From Notospermus geniculatus (lineage: Eukaryota > Nemertea > Pilidiophora > Heteronemertea > Lineidae), in assembly GCA_002633025.1 (NCBI GenBank), contig NMRB01000116.1, forward strand, positions 291,901 to 355,900: 64,000 nt of DNA. Direction: 5' to 3'. The notes below the pieces were generated by a model. It did not search any database. It saw only the letters and a list, made by a program, of their open reading frames with translations, and was not told where the DNA came from. The translations under genes and the position numbers were made by a program. This document shows, piece after piece, positions 1 to 11,300 of the stretch (its first letter is position 1; each line of letters begins with the position of its first letter).

Positions 1-1500
1 TAGTTATGGTAACCATATCGACCAGGCATAGCTTCTTTTACGATATGACATTGACGGCTATTGCCTGGTACGTTATGGTTTACCCATATGCTGCCTGTGG
101 TGCATAGTGTATTGGCATGTACTGAACAAAAATCACCAATTACTCCCAAACCTGACCAATTTACTAACGATTAACCGTCGTGAATCCTTTCATTTATCCT
201 CATGTTTCATAGTGGTATTCCCAAAGACTGAAAAATTGGCACAAATTAGGAAAAAACTTTGATACAAAACTCCGTCGAAATGTCACCAAACCATATAAAC
301 AAGTCGCGAACACGTAGCCGTCACAAGACCCGAGGTCACGTGACTGGGCGTAGTCGCTGACACTGAATGAGAACGAGACTAACGTCAACTGCCATGACTG
401 CGCAACTGCATTGCGCGAGACTCTCATCATGGCGTGTCGCCGGCCTGTACATTTAGATTCGAGGAGTGGATTTCAAAGTCGATTTGGGAAGTAAATAAGG
501 ATGGAATTCTACTGAATTCACTCGGAAATGGTGTCTCGACGGTAGCTCATCAACACAGGAACACAATATTGTGGATTTTCGTCCTGGTTTGTGAATTAAC
601 AGTGCCCGCCCGGAATTCGGCACGGAGTTGCTCCACAGGGAATGTATTGGGCAATCTGAGACTCTGTATGCGCGCTATGGCTATGTAAAAGTCAGTTTGT
701 AAAAGCAAAAGCGGAGCATACAGAGTCCCAGTTACTGAGACTAGTTCCTGGGTAGAGGACGGTAGTACCGGTAGACGGTGGAGGACGGCAATTAGCATGA
801 CCGCCTTTCAGATGCAGGAGCTTAGGCCTAGCATGTGTTGACATAGGCCTAAATGTGTGAAAATCATGTGCATCACGTGCACCCACGACGTCCATAGTCA
901 GTCTGATAGTCACAGTGCAGTGTGGATGTCGACTGGTCGATGATGACGCAAATTTCACTTGCAATAAAATAACGCCAAGGAGGAACTAACGCCAACCACT
1001 GTGCCAAATGAGTAAATAAATGAAAATTCTACCCATTTCATTAATGTAAACAGAAAGACAAGTCTTAGATCGGGGTTTAACGGCAAAAAACGGAGCCCAA
1101 ATTTGACAGCAGTCTCACCTGACATTCCTGAAGAACGTGCAAATGGGCCATTCATTCTAGAGAGCAGTTTTGCCCATGCCGAGTGGTGGCAAAATGATGA
1201 CGTCATCAAAAATAATGACGTAAATCCGCGCGAAATATGAACTTTCTGCAGATTACCACGTGGCCTAAAGGTTAGCCTTACTGTAAACCATGAAATTTTC
1301 GCGGCGCAAAATTGTGTTCGCGATTGCATTGCATGATTGTGGGGTCTACAAATTCGCAAAGAAGAATTTTCACGATTGGAGCCCTTCAGCTTCAAAAAAT
1401 CTCAAGAACCGTGATTTTGTGAGATAATGTTTGCGTTTTGACCCTCGAGTGCGGAAATCGCAGAAAATAAAACGCACGCGAAAATTTCACAGTTTACCGT
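1..1500. other. no gene recognised
   Basis: Several short ORFs lack codon bias, splice partners or recognisable domains. Nothing supportable is seen. Confidence 0.5.
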
Positions 1501-1504
1501 ATTG

Positions 1505-1732
1505 GAAGAGGCCATCTCCTTGAGGCCATCTCAAGCTACTCATGTTCCTCACTTGGGTAGGGTCTCTTCTGCCCTTACAATCGAGGCACAATGGCACCAC
1601 GGCTTACTGTCCCATGCGATGGACTTGAAGAGCCAGGGATGATTCGTCTCCCAAATGGCCCAGACAGGATTTGAACCCGCGACCTGCCGCTTGCAAAGTG
1701 TATGTTATAACCACTAGGCTATCAGGGCTCTC
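1505..1732 (-). mobile_element. tRNA-derived SINE, family 1 (degenerate)
   Basis: Reverse-oriented tRNA-like head (GGATTTGAACCCGCGACC on the plus strand is a reversed B box, followed by AACCACTAGGC). It is preceded by the shared body 'catctcaagctactcatgtt' found in the other copies at 14.7, 39.4, 42.7 and 45.7 kb. Confidence 0.7.
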
Positions 1733-1889
1733 TCATCAAGACAAAATCTCCAGTAGGCCTACCGGTAGGCCTACTTCAAAGGTCAATTGTTCTAATTCAG
1801 ACAAACAGGTATCGCTACATCAACAAAACCATCGAAAAAAAAGAATGTAACAAAATATATTTCACTGACTCGCACTGGCTTTATTGGAC

Positions 1890-2840
1890 ATCAACATTTA
1901 CAAGAGAAAATATACTACTGAAATCTCGTCATGTTGGCGAGGAAATAGTATGTACACAAACCTATCCAAATATACAGAAGATTTACCAGGGCAGAGGACA
2001 ATATTCTGTGTGCTCAGTACAGAATTGTACCGGTACCGGGTACTGAATGCTTCAGAACAATTAACTACCGGTACCGAACAGTATTGTTCAGAATGCTTCA
2101 ATACAAAACACTATTGTTTCGAAGGGTTCAGAACAAAAGACTATTGTTGTAGGCGTCAGGACAAAACCCTATTGTTGTCTAGGCTTTATTTAGAATAAAA
2201 AGTACCGGTAATGTTCTAAGGCTTCAGAACAAAACCCTATTGTTGTCTAGGCTTTATTCAGAATAAAAACTAACGTTCTAAGGCTTCAGTACAAAGGCCT
2301 ATTGTTATGAAGGGTTACTGTACCGGTACTATTGTTGTGAGGGCTTGAGAACAAGAGAAAATGGTACCGGTACCGGAGGCCTATTGTTTTGAATGCTTCA
2401 TTAGGGTACCGTAAAAGAGGTATTATTTGCATACTTTAGGCTTTCAAACTTACTGTACTGATACAATACCGGTACAACATTGTTCTGTAAATTAAGAACA
2501 CACACTGTAGGCCCTATTATTCATAGTGCTTAGTGAAGAACAATAAATACCGGTACCAGTACCGGTTGGTCTATTGTTCAGCAAGCTTTGTTCAAAACAG
2601 TACCGTACCAGTATTGTTCAAGCAAGTTTAGGTAGGCCTACAGAACAATATTGTTGAGCAAGCTGGTTGGTTCAGAACAATAGGTACCGGTACTGTTGTC
2701 CATCCACAACAGGGGTTTTGTTTCATGCATATTGCCACAGAACATTACCGGTACCGGTACCAGTACGGTTTTCTGCAGTATAGAGCTCTATTGTTCTACC
2801 CAAGGTACAGAACAGTACTTTAGCACACACGGAACATCAC
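1890..2840. repeat. degenerate TACCGGTA / GAACAAT-rich repeat region
   Basis: Motifs such as GGCTTCAGAACAA, CTATTGTTGT and TACCGGTACCGG recur every 40-70 bp in imperfect tandem. ORFs on both strands here reflect the repeat. Confidence 0.6.
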
Positions 2841-3154
2841 TGCTCATGGTATAAACCAGGAATGCTCTGCTAAGGGTCACAAATTTGGTCACGAAAGACC
2901 AACAATAATTTGACAACAAACAATAAATAAATTATACAACTTTTCCTTCGTGAACAAACTACAGGTTAGCACTGCCTAGAATGCTCGGTATATAAATCTA
3001 AAAAATGCACGTCTGAAGTACAATAACTAAAGTATAAATGTATGCAGAGTAAATGCAGTAAAAGAACAAATGTATGCTGTGTCCCTTCAGTCAAACAAGG
3101 TGACAGATTTCCATCGAAGGACCACTGTGAAGGGCTCGATCCAGGATTCCAAGA

Positions 3155-3470
3155 CAGGGTTTCCGCCAGAAAAAAAAAAGGGTACGGACAAAAAAAAATT
3201 TTCAAAAAAAAAATTTTTTTTGAAAAAAAATGTTTGAAAATTTTTTTTTGAAATTTTTTTGATTTTTTAAAACGTTTTAAACGATGTTTGGTGCCATTTT
3301 AGGCATATTTTGAAGCATAAAATCCCTGGGTCGGTCATGCCGGTTGTTTAGTTTTGTACGGCATGTCATGGAAAAATGGTTACCCAACATTTTTGAGGGT
3401 ACGGATCCGTACCCTGGAAAAATTTAAGGGTATGGAATTTTACCCATTTTACCCTCTGGCGGAAACCCTG
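3155..3470. mobile_element. MITE with CAGGGTTTCCGCCAG inverted termini
   Basis: Perfect 15-bp terminal inverted repeats (CAGGGTTTCCGCCAG and CTGGCGGAAACCCTG), flanked on each side by CAAGA as a probable 5-bp target duplication. The interior holds A- and T-runs and no ORF. Confidence 0.7.
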
Positions 3471-4150
3471 CAAGAAAGGGGGCATAGCACAACCGAGGCA
3501 ATGTCCGGGTGCTAAAGGCGCAAGAACGAAGCTTAGAAGGGGTCTAAAAAATTTGACACTTAAAGTGAATTTTTGACGACCAAAAACATCAATGCTTATG
3601 CCCCAAACCCCTCTTTGAATCAGGACCTGACTCTGGATTGTCAGAGTGGAGGAGTGAAAATTTGGAGACTTGTTACGTCTGTGGTTGTGGATTCAATTTC
3701 CAGTCGACAGTGCGGTTTCTTAATCTCAGTAATTGGTCCTCCTTTAATTAACTTTTATATCCAACAGTAATCTCAGAAACTACGTGAAAGAGAGGCAGGG
3801 TTGATGACCGCAGCAAAACCCTGAGTATCAATACCCGATTTCATCAAGAATCTCTCAATAATTGCAACTGCTTGGAACCCAAAACATGATGCTGCGTTTT
3901 GAAGGGAGTCAAAACCGGTCAAATTTGCAACTTGTTAAACTGACAGGCACAGCAATTTCCAGGCACTAGTCTGGTTATAATCTCAAGAAAAGCTGAAGTG
4001 GAAATGAAGTCAAAACTTCAGAGGCACAATCTAAGTATTGCGGAAACATCAGATAGACACAGGACCGCCAAATCCCTCAGGTTGTCCAAAACATCCGATA
4101 GAATCTTCGCTTAGTATTGGCACTCAGCCTGCACATTCACAACACTGCAC
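3471..4150. other. no gene or repeat recognised
   Basis: No supported ORF; ordinary-looking noncoding sequence. Confidence 0.4.
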
Positions 4151-4159
4151 AATTTCAAT

Positions 4160-4560
4160 GTAAAATCTGGTATTCTTGATCTCATAACTTGAATTTGATG
4201 TCAGAATTTGAACTTGATGTCATAACTTGAATTTGACGTCACAACTTGATGTCATGATACTTGAATTACATGACAAACTTCAACTGGATATTGTAACTTG
4301 AACTTGATATCACAACTTGAACTAATAATTTGAATCTTATATTATTACTTGAATTTGATGTCATAATTTAAATTTGATGTCAGAATTAGAACTTGATATC
4401 ATAACTTGAATTTGACGTCACAACTTGATCCCATGATACTTGAATTAGGTACGTAGATGACAAATTTCTACTGGACATTGTAACTTGAACTTGATATCAC
4501 AACTCGAACTTGACGTCATATTTGAACTTGACGTCATAACCTAATTCAGTGTCATAGGCC
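4160..4560. repeat. minisatellite, CTTGAA(T/C)TTGATGTCATAA type
   Basis: About twenty imperfect copies of a ~20-bp unit (acttgaatttgatgtcataa), with variation at two or three positions. Confidence 0.75.
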
Positions 4561-4604
4561 ATACGACCAGTCTAACTGGTGTTTCAGCCTTTTAGCATCA
4601 ACAG

Positions 4605-4825
4605 ACCATTCTCAAATTGACGTAAACAACAAAGATCTGCACACTTCCACCGAAATCAACCACAACCTGAATCTGAAACTGAATGACATAACGCAGACAT
4701 CCCCATGACAGTGACTTCGAAGACATTGCGTCAGAGTTGACCATTGTTGAATCATGGACTGCGTCACGGCACTCGGTTTCAGATCGAGGTTGTGGTTGCG
4801 ATTTCAATGGAAGTGTGCAGATCTG
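4605..4825. mobile_element. palindromic MITE, CAGATCTGCGCACTTC family
   Basis: The two halves are inverted copies (AGATCTGCACACTTCC against GGAAGTGTGCAGATCT). Other members lie at 11.7, 20.8, 22.5, 35.8, 37.1, 48.8 and 49.8 kb. Confidence 0.8.
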
Positions 4826-4829
4826 CTAC

Positions 4830-6860
4830 ATGTAATTCAAGAATCAGCACAGAGCCTGACACAGGTATAGGGTATATAAAATGCATGTCTGAAGTACAAT
4901 AACTAAAGCATAGGGTATAGGGTATAGGGTGTGGAAACTAGAGTCTGTTCTTAAAGCCCAACCGTGAGGAGACAGATGTAGGAGGAAACTGACGCATTAA
5001 TTTCGAGACCCCTGTTCTGAAATCATATGGAATGAATTTTTTAAAAGAATCTCTTGCTGCCCTCAAAGACTAGACTCGGGACCCAGTCGTTTGTGTGAAG
5101 CGAGGCGGCCGGAGCGACACAACGACTGGGACCTGATTCTATCAAAGACTGAAGCACATGAAAGACCAGCAACATGGGGCAGCTCTAAAATGGTGGAAAG
5201 GTGGAAAATTGTATTGTTGGATAATTCGTGAAATAGCTGCAAACAGAAATTTGATCATGGACTAAGATTCTTACATGGTCCCCCCTCCAATGGAAATTTA
5301 AGCCAGTGATTAAAGGGGACTATTCGCGCCGAGTCAAAGATTCCACAGAACAATTTCCGGAGCGGCCGCCGCAATGCATTTACCAGTTGTTGTTACGAAT
5401 AAAACGGGTCGTTTTATTATTTTTGGTTCACTTTGTACAGACGCGAACAATCCGCTTTAAATGCGACATCACCAATCACACACGACCAAACGAAATCTTG
5501 GCGATGAACACACACTGAGAAAGTATTACCAGCATTCAGTGCGACCGTAAAACATGATTATTGCTCAATTCAAAAGACGTGTCTAGGTTTTATTTGTATG
5601 GGAAAATTTGATTCAGCACCAACATTTTACAGCAAGGTTTGACATATCTTACAAAATATTGCGAACCCAGCAACGAAGTCAAGCCCTTTTTTAGGAGAAA
5701 TTTTTGGGGATACCGGTAATTAGGGTGTTTTGGTATCAGGACATATTGTGCTGCTTTACGACTAAATCAGGCACACGAACAGGACAACTGGGAAGTCGAA
5801 TGGAAAGGAACTTTACAGAAAATTTATTGAACTTTTACCATTGGCAGGGTGTTTCTGAACCTCCCTGCCACCTAATGATTGACCACCCACGCTATTTCTA
5901 CAGAAGGGCCTTGTATACTGTGTACCAATGCCCCACAGCAAATCCAAACCCAAGAACATCTTTGCCATTTTTTCCCATATTTCACAACAACATCATGTCC
6001 TAACCTACCACTGTCTGCACTTCACAAAGGGGCCTATCAATTCTAAACACTTTGTGCCTCATGAACTCAGGTGATCCTAAACTCATTCGTAGAAAAACAA
6101 AATCTCAATATCCATTTACGATCTCTGCGTTCTAAATCCTCAATTAAAATCGCAACATTGTTACCAAAAATGAATATTATTAGTGATTACTTAATTTACA
6201 CGGACAATATTCACAACATTTTTCCAAAAGGACATTTTTCATATCTAGTAACAATCTTCTAGATCTGAGCTATAAAAACGCCGCCACAAAATCGGAAATA
6301 TTAAAACACGTCTTTAGGGTAGGGGACACATTCTTCACAAAATCTTTGTCGATTTCAGGGTCTGTATAGTTTTAATATAAAACAAACAACTGCACAACAA
6401 ATAGTCACAAGTATCTGTACATTTCAGTTTTGAACGTAGTCTAGTAGATGCTTTTACTCCAGTTTTGTACACAGCACTCTAATGCTTATGTACAGCGGAA
6501 AGGAAGTAAAAGCATTTACTACCTTGTTTTTTACTACCCAATGTGTCACATCCGTTTACTGCAAGGGCAGAAATTGCTTTGCAAACCCAGACTGAGAAAT
6601 GAGGGAAATTTGTGACCCGATTTGGGAAACCCCAGGCACAGTTCTCCTCAGAGGAAATGGTTATATAATGATTGTATCATATGTGCTCGTCACCCATCCA
6701 CGTACTGACCACGATCTACATTGCTTACATGTAACTTCTAGCTGCGAGGCCAATGTGCCAACCACTAGGCCATAAAGGAAACCCTCCATGGCCGGCAGGT
6801 TAAACCATGCCATACAGTAGCTGCAAGGGGTTCAATGTAATGATTGTTACAATACGCTGA
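4830..6860. other. no gene recognised
   Basis: Short ORFs (for example 5704-6003) have no recognisable domain. Contains a palindromic GGGACCCAGTCGT segment near 5080-5160 and a hairpin (GATGCTTTTACT / AGTAAAAGCATTTAC) near 6449-6530. Confidence 0.4.
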
Positions 6861-6867
6861 AATCAAT

Positions 6868-7097
6868 AGACGATATCACTCCAAAAGAGTGCAGCACCTG
6901 ACGGGGCAGCGTCATGACGTCCCGCACTCATTTCTGAACGCCGTGACGTGACTAAAAAAAAAATCCAGTTGTTTCAGCAATCATGACGTCGGCAAACAAT
7001 TCGATTTTTTTCCGTCTCATGTCAAGACGATCATGAAATGATGTGCAGGATGACGCTGACCCGTCAGGTGCTGCACTCTTTTGGAGTGATAGTCTAT
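6868..7097. mobile_element. palindromic MITE, ATCACTCCAAAAGAGTGCAGC family
   Basis: Terminal inverted repeats of about 45 bp (CACTCCAAAAGAGTGCAGCA and its complement) with CRE-like TGACGTC motifs. Members also occur at 22.95-23.17 and 37.53-37.76 kb. Confidence 0.8.
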
Positions 7098-7680
7098 TAA
7101 GCTGTTACAGTAACAAAGAGGGGCTATTCTTCAGCAATTCGGAGTTGATGACCTAACAGGGCAGTCAAAGGCCTGCGGTAGTCACTGCCTGGAGAGTTGT
7201 GCCTGGTTTTCCTGGACTGGGTCACACTAGGCCAAAGGCAACCTCATCGCAAAAGATTGTACGCAACACCAAAGTTGACATTCTGATGTTGAATTTCGCA
7301 TTCTTTGGCTAAGCTGACATAAATTACACTCAGGCATAAACTTTTTATTATTGCATTGCTTGAAATGCTGATCTTCGATCACGCAAATCTCTGCATTAAT
7401 CTTACATAGCTGCAGAAATTTGCATTTTTAGACTCCGTGGGATTGGGGAATTCAAAAGCACCATAGTTTAGCATAATCATGGACCTTATTCCATGCTTTG
7501 AGGCAGTAGATTGTTAAAAGCACACACCAGGTAGAAATGCAGATTGTTGGAATTTTAAATTCTCGTCATAACTTGGAGAGACGAAGTAACTGTTTGTATC
7601 AGTTTCATCAAATATTTATCAAAGCGCTGTTGCACATGAGCATTTTCTTGCACAAGTTGGCTCTCAACGGGCAATTCACA

Positions 7681-8003
7681 ATGGGGAACCGCAGGAACTA
7701 ACATCACGTGGCGCTGTGAGCGGTGCGACCGAACTTTCTTTTTTTAACGTTATTTCAATTTATTTCTGGCGTGAAAACAACCCTTTTGTTTCGGTCGCCT
7801 GGCATTATAATTTACATCATCTTGTAGCAGATAAAAATTTCTGCATTTTTCAGTGTTTTTTTCCTTAAAATGAAGAGATAGCACAGCAGATTTTTTCATG
7901 ATGTAGCGTCAACACTTAAAACGACGTCAATGACGTTGGTTCGGTCGCACCACTCGCAGCGCCAACCTGTCGGGATAAACGGCACACAGGTTCCTCATTG
8001 TTC
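7681..8003. mobile_element. MITE, AATGAGGAACCGGCG family
   Basis: Inverted ends AATGGGGAACCGCAG and AGGTTCCTCATT, with sub-terminal GGTGCGACCGAAC and its complement. Related copies at 14373-14650 (partial) and 20870-21250. Confidence 0.65.
7759..7764 (-). promoter_or_regulatory. BAZ2B: candidate poly(A) signal of the BAZ2-like gene
   Basis: AATAAA on the minus strand about 405 nt after the stop codon, and another at 7344-7349. The first lies inside a palindromic MITE (7681-8003). No transcript evidence is available. Confidence 0.2.
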
Positions 8004-8168
8004 ATTTTCTTATGACTTATGGCGTGACCAATAGTTACCCCTAGACAGCTGGTCGCACGGGAAAATACTCATGCGGAACAGGGTCTTTGGATCGCTGTCA
8101 AGAGTATCAATGAAAATTTGAGATCAACAAAATTATTTCGACGACTGTGTCACTACGACAACGAAAAC

Positions 8169-8388
8169 CTATTCTCTGTCTTTTTCTTCCTGTTTTTCCC
8201 CTTTTTCCTTTTCCACTTTTTCTTCACCCTTCCCTTTACTGGCATGAAGTAGTTCAGTCCATCGTTGTTCGAAAACTTTCCGCATTGTGTGTCCGGCGAT
8301 TCCAACGTCGGAATCGTCCTCGTTGAAAATTTCACAATTTATGAAGACCTGGCGGGCATCAGCGGCAAATTCTGCCCGAGTTTTATAT
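8169..8388 (-). CDS. BAZ2B: BAZ2-like last exon, bromodomain C-terminal half and stop
   Basis: YKTRAEFAADARQVFINCEI then FNEDDSDVGIAGHTMRKVFE. The acetyl-lysine-binding Asn (in NCEIFN) is present. The gatekeeper position in SDVG is Val, as in BAZ2A (BAZ2B has Ile). A short Lys/Glu-rich tail precedes the stop at 8169-8171. Acceptor ATTTTCAG at 8389-8390. Confidence 0.95.
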
Positions 8389-11300
8389 CTGAAAATAATG
8401 CAGAACACCGCAATTAAAGTGAATTCGTCGTGTCAGCAAAAGTGGAAAGTGGCACAGTAGAACTACATGAGGCGGTCTAGGAAAACCCGTCGGATGTCGC
8501 ATTTGAGGAAAGTCTTAACGGCCTTGGTGAACCCGCACATTTCAATAGCTGAAATGTACTACGTAACAGGTAAACAGTAGCAGATCAATGCACAGGCAAT
8601 CTGACAGCCCTTGTTGATCATTCAGCGACTTCCGACGGGTTTTCCTACACCGCCACACATATGGCGCTGTCGGAAACCTCCACAGAGCAAATGTGACCTG
8701 CTCCAGCAAAAGTAGGCGCATGTCCCAGCTGATCATCATTGGTCATCACTTTACTCGACTATTTAATCACTGCTGTCCACAACTACATGTACTGTCAACC
8801 TGCAGAGACGTACATTTCAGCTGTTGTGTTGTAAGGCCATTAACCCTTTCCTGGGTTGCGACTTGTGCGTTACTTTCGCAACATTGGGTCAAAAATAATG
8901 CCTTAGATGGTGCTCAATTCTTAATTTAATACTTACACACTATCCCTGAGTTTTTTCTCCATGGTACCAAAGTCCATGGGGCGGCGAATTATTTTCTTGT
9001 ACTGTGGGAACTGCTTGGAGTTGACGGCCTTTAGGAATGGCCACGCCTTGTCATGTGACTGCAGCTCCGGCATGATCGACCTGGATGTAAACAAAACTGA
9101 TTTTCACCATAAACATTAAGCAGACGGCACCACATGCCAGTAATTCTTCAAAGGGCTGGTGTTTATACAGGCCCTGTTTATACAGAATGAGCAATGACTT
9201 GACGCAGGGTGAAGCGACCTCAGATTGCAAATTTTTACAAATACGGCCTTTGAGAAATTTTTAAGAAATCGTGAAAATTGGGCCTAAACTCACCTGCACG
9301 GTTCCAAATCAGCCGAACTCTCATCCAACAAAGAGACTAGTTCCTTGTCATCCTTCTCACCAGCACCATCATTTGTAACCATAGCAACCGCTTCCTTCTC
9401 CTCCTTCTTACTCTCCTTTCCCTTCGACCCCTTTCCCTTCGGGGTATCAGGTTTATCTTTAGGTTCCTTCGACGCGTTACTCTTACGTGGCCGTTTTGAT
9501 TTGCTCTTGGTCGCGACGCACGTCACACATGCCCATTTCCTCGGGACCCTACAAATTAGATACCGGTACCAACATAACTGTAAACAGGGCTGTCAGATTG
9601 GTATAGTGCAAAACATCAGTGCCTGTCACCTCTGAGGTTCAGGGTTCAACCCCCAGTCAGACTTGGTGGTTTCAGGAGAATAACTCAAGAATTAAGCCAT
9701 GTATCACTAAAAAAACTTGCAGGATTTGTAGATATGGGCAAAAGACAGGTCAAGTTCGTTTCCTGGCTCCATCCAAAAACGATCAAGTATGAATTTTGAT
9801 GAATTTTGTTGTTAAAACAGCGCAAGCCATGGGGATTCCCTGTGTGACCGATTTAGAAGCAGTCAGATCATGTGACAGGGGCGTAGGGTGAGGGCATTGC
9901 CCCCTGTTGGCCATATTATTTCATATCCAACTGCAACACAAGTCGTCCCCCACAGGGGGACCTTTGCACCAATATACAAGAACCTACATTGAAGAGTAAA
10001 TGTGGCGTATTTTTAGCTATTTTTTTTTAATTTGACCTCTGTGACCTTACCTGGGTAAAGGTGGAGTGAGACAATCAATATGAAAACACCTCGGGCAGTG
10101 GTCACATTCAGCTAACCGTCCCCCCTTTTTACCACAGACGACACAATGAGGGCATCCCGACGCCTTGGTGACGCACTCGAAGCAGTACCACTCCCCTTCT
10201 GGGATGTTCTCCATAGCGGGCTGGAAAAGAGAGTTATTGCATGAAGTTGACAATGACAGGAAGTGCACCCAAAGTCTTCTGGGAAAGTGCGTCAGATACA
10301 AGTCTTATTGACGGCAAATAATCGGCCATGTTTGCCGCCAAATGGCCGGCGCCGACGTCAAAACTGTGACGTCATGACATTTTCATGTTGGGATCTGTTT
10401 GTTGATGCTGTGTTCATGCCGTGATGCCGCATGACATTTTGATGGCCAATATGGCGGCACCGTGTTGTCATGGAAAGGTGACGTCACGTGAAGAACCTCT
10501 ACAGAGCTTGTGCAGTGGCTCATTATGACATCACTTTTGACCGGCAGTCCACCATGCTGACGTCGACGACAAAGTGTGCCACATGTAGGACGAATCATGG
10601 TTGAAGACGCACACACTCTACTTGCACCGACGACAAAGTGCACCACGTGGATCGCCGACGTCATTTGACGTCAATTTCACCGTCAAGATGCGGATTTTTC
10701 CGTGATGACGTCATCTGCACAAGCTCTATAATGACCGCCAGGCCCTCTCGTCTCACCTTGAAGCAATATGTATGATACCCCTTGTCGCAGCCGTCACACA
10801 GCAACAACTGAGCCTCGTTATCATCCTTCATACAGATTTGGCAGATCTGAAATTGACAACGATTATTAAATATTGCATTCAGAAGTTGAAAATCGTGATT
10901 ATTTTACACCAGTGTCATTGTTTATTCAATAACTTCGCACAAAATTCATAAAACAGTAAGAAACCATGGTTGGTATTCATGACTAAGTCCACAAGAACAA
11001 CAGCAAGGAGCCACGGTGGTGTAGTGGTTCAGGTCTCCGACGAGCGGTCAGAGGGTCCCGGGTTCGAATCTCACTGTGGCGTGAGACTTTGGGCAAGTCT
11101 CTTTGCCTCACTGGCCTCTCTCCACCCAGATGTATAAATGGGTACCGGTCAGAAATGCTCAGATCGTAGTGCCTTATGAGGAGCTCATCTGAGTTCTACC
11201 AAAAGGTTTCAGGATTGATTGGGGTTAAAGTGTAAAGTCGGATGACACCTTCACCGCTGATGGAGAGTGTAAAGTCGGATGACACCTCTACTGCCAATGG

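Noticed and set aside
608-622. GGAATTCGGCACGGA resembling a cDNA-library EcoRI adaptor
   Set aside because: The match is short and imperfect, with normal genomic sequence on both sides.
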